This document shows, piece after piece, positions 7,018-8,709 of a DNA stretch of 8,709 bases; the stretch's first letter is position 1; every line of letters starts with the position of its first letter. The DNA comes from Pseudomonas sp. PGPPP3 (GTDB taxonomy: Bacteria > Pseudomonadota > Gammaproteobacteria > Pseudomonadales > Pseudomonadaceae): the NCBI GenBank assembly GCA_002256055.1, contig NKIE01000094.1:1-8709 (forward strand). The letters run 5' to 3'. The position numbers and the translations under genes are program-made. The notes under the pieces were generated by a model that was not told where the DNA came from, made no database searches, and saw only the letters and a program-made list of their open reading frames with translations.

Positions 7018-7875
7018 GTGCTCACCCGCAGCGTCAAACCCCTGCAAGGGGCCGCCATGCTGGCGCTGTCGGCCCTGCTGTTTTCGCTGATGGGCGTCGC
7101 CATCCGCGAGGTGTCAGTCAGCGTCAACAATGAGTCTGTGGTGTTCTTTCGCAACCTGGTGGGCGTGGTGTTCTTTCTGCCTCTGATGCTCATCAAAGGC
7201 TTTCAGCCTCTACGCACTCAGCGCCTCAAGTCACATCTCTGGCGCACCACATACGGCCTGGCGGCGATGTACTGTTTTTTCTACGCTATCGCCCACTTAC
7301 CCCTCGCCGACGCCATGCTGTTTACCTATTCAGCACCTGTGTTCACCCCGATCATCGCCTGGTGGCTGCTCAAGGAGTCGCTCAGCAAACGCATGCTGAT
7401 CGCCACCTGCATCGGCCTGACTGGCGTGCTACTGGTAGCCAAACCCAGTACCGCCCTGCTCGACAGCCAGGCCCTGATTGGACTGGCTGCCAGCCTGCTG
7501 GCGGCCTTTGCTTTTGTTTCAATTCGCGAGATGAGCGACACCGAGCCCGCTTATCGCATCGTCTTCTACTTCTCCCTGTTCAGCGCACTGATCTCGGCGA
7601 TTCCACTGATCTGGGCCTGGCAGCCGCTGCACAGCCATGAACTTTGGCTGCTACTGATCGTCGGCTTGCTGGCCACCACCAGCCAGATTGTCATGTCCAA
7701 GGCCTACAGCCTGGCGCCGCCAGGCGTGATCGGACCGTTCGCTTATCTGGCCATTGTCTTCGCCGGGCTGATCGCCTGGTTGCGCTGGGGCGAAACGCCG
7801 GACAGCACCTCATTGCTGGGCGCGGCATTGATTTTCTCGGCCAGCCTGCTGTCCATTGCGCGACGGCGCGACTGA
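7018..7875 (+). CDS. DMT-superfamily permease with two EamA domains
   Basis: An inner-membrane transporter of the drug/metabolite family; the substrate cannot be told from sequence. The 285 residues are highly hydrophobic, with about ten membrane helices arranged as two EamA repeats (about 11-141 and 152-281). The duplication is visible in FTYSAPVFTPIIAWWLLKE (102-120) and the matching FAYLAIVFAGLIAWLRWGE (241-259), each ending in the conserved Glu. The C-terminus is basic (RRRD), typical of a cytoplasmic end. The longest reading starts at a GTG (7018) 4 bp after hflD, with a poor ribosome site. An alternative is the ATG at 7057, which has AAGGGG at good spacing but would trim 13 residues before the first helix. 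It lies between hflD and purB, a place where E. coli has no gene, and is probably cotranscribed with mnmA-hflD. Confidence 0.88.
   Translation: MLTRSVKPLQGAAMLALSALLFSLMGVAIREVSVSVNNESVVFFRNLVGVVFFLPLMLIKGFQPLRTQRLKSHLWRTTYGLAAMYCFFYAIAHLPLADAMLFTYSAPVFTPIIAWWLLKESLSKRMLIATCIGLTGVLLVAKPSTALLDSQALIGLAASLLAAFAFVSIREMSDTEPAYRIVFYFSLFSALISAIPLIWAWQPLHSHELWLLLIVGLLATTSQIVMSKAYSLAPPGVIGPFAYLAIVFAGLIAWLRWGETPDSTSLLGAALIFSASLLSIARRRD

Positions 7876-8709
<834 letters not shown>

Overview
The window looks like the chromosomal core of a gamma-proteobacterium, most likely a Pseudomonas. The order clpA-clpS / cspD / icd / nudJ-mnmA-hflD-(EamA permease)-purB is the familiar Pseudomonas arrangement. The ClpS, CspD, Icd, MnmA and PurB proteins read like pseudomonad orthologues by eye, and base composition is moderately GC-rich. 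No mobile element, rRNA, tRNA or CRISPR is visible. This is an ordinary housekeeping region, not an accessory island.

Left part (1-2837): a minus-strand clpS-clpA pair encodes the N-end-rule adaptor and its AAA+ unfoldase. clpA runs off the left edge and lacks only its last residues. cspD diverges from clpS across a 229-bp control region, which also carries a GNRA-capped hairpin in the presumed clpS leader.

Middle (2838-4750): cspD (+) and icd (-) converge on a perfectly palindromic, bidirectional intrinsic terminator. icd encodes NADP-dependent isocitrate dehydrogenase with its complete active site and the serine that AceK phosphorylates in relatives. The 321-bp region upstream of icd holds two copies of the dyad TGTAG-N5-CTACA plus an extra half-site. 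I read this as a probable operator array, perhaps for a HexR/RccR-type (RpiR-family) carbon regulator. The monomeric isocitrate dehydrogenase gene idh, which sits next to icd in P. aeruginosa, is absent here.

Right part (4751-8709): a tightly packed plus-strand run of nudJ (Nudix hydrolase), mnmA (tRNA 2-thiouridylase), hflD, a DMT/EamA-family permease and purB (adenylosuccinate lyase, cut by the right edge). mnmA and hflD overlap by ATGA, and hflD and the permease gene are 4 bp apart. Promoter-like sequences precede mnmA and purB. nudJ-mnmA-hflD-purB is the same order as in E. coli, with the permease gene inserted before purB.

I found no convincing undescribed system. The item most worth testing is the repeated dyad upstream of icd.
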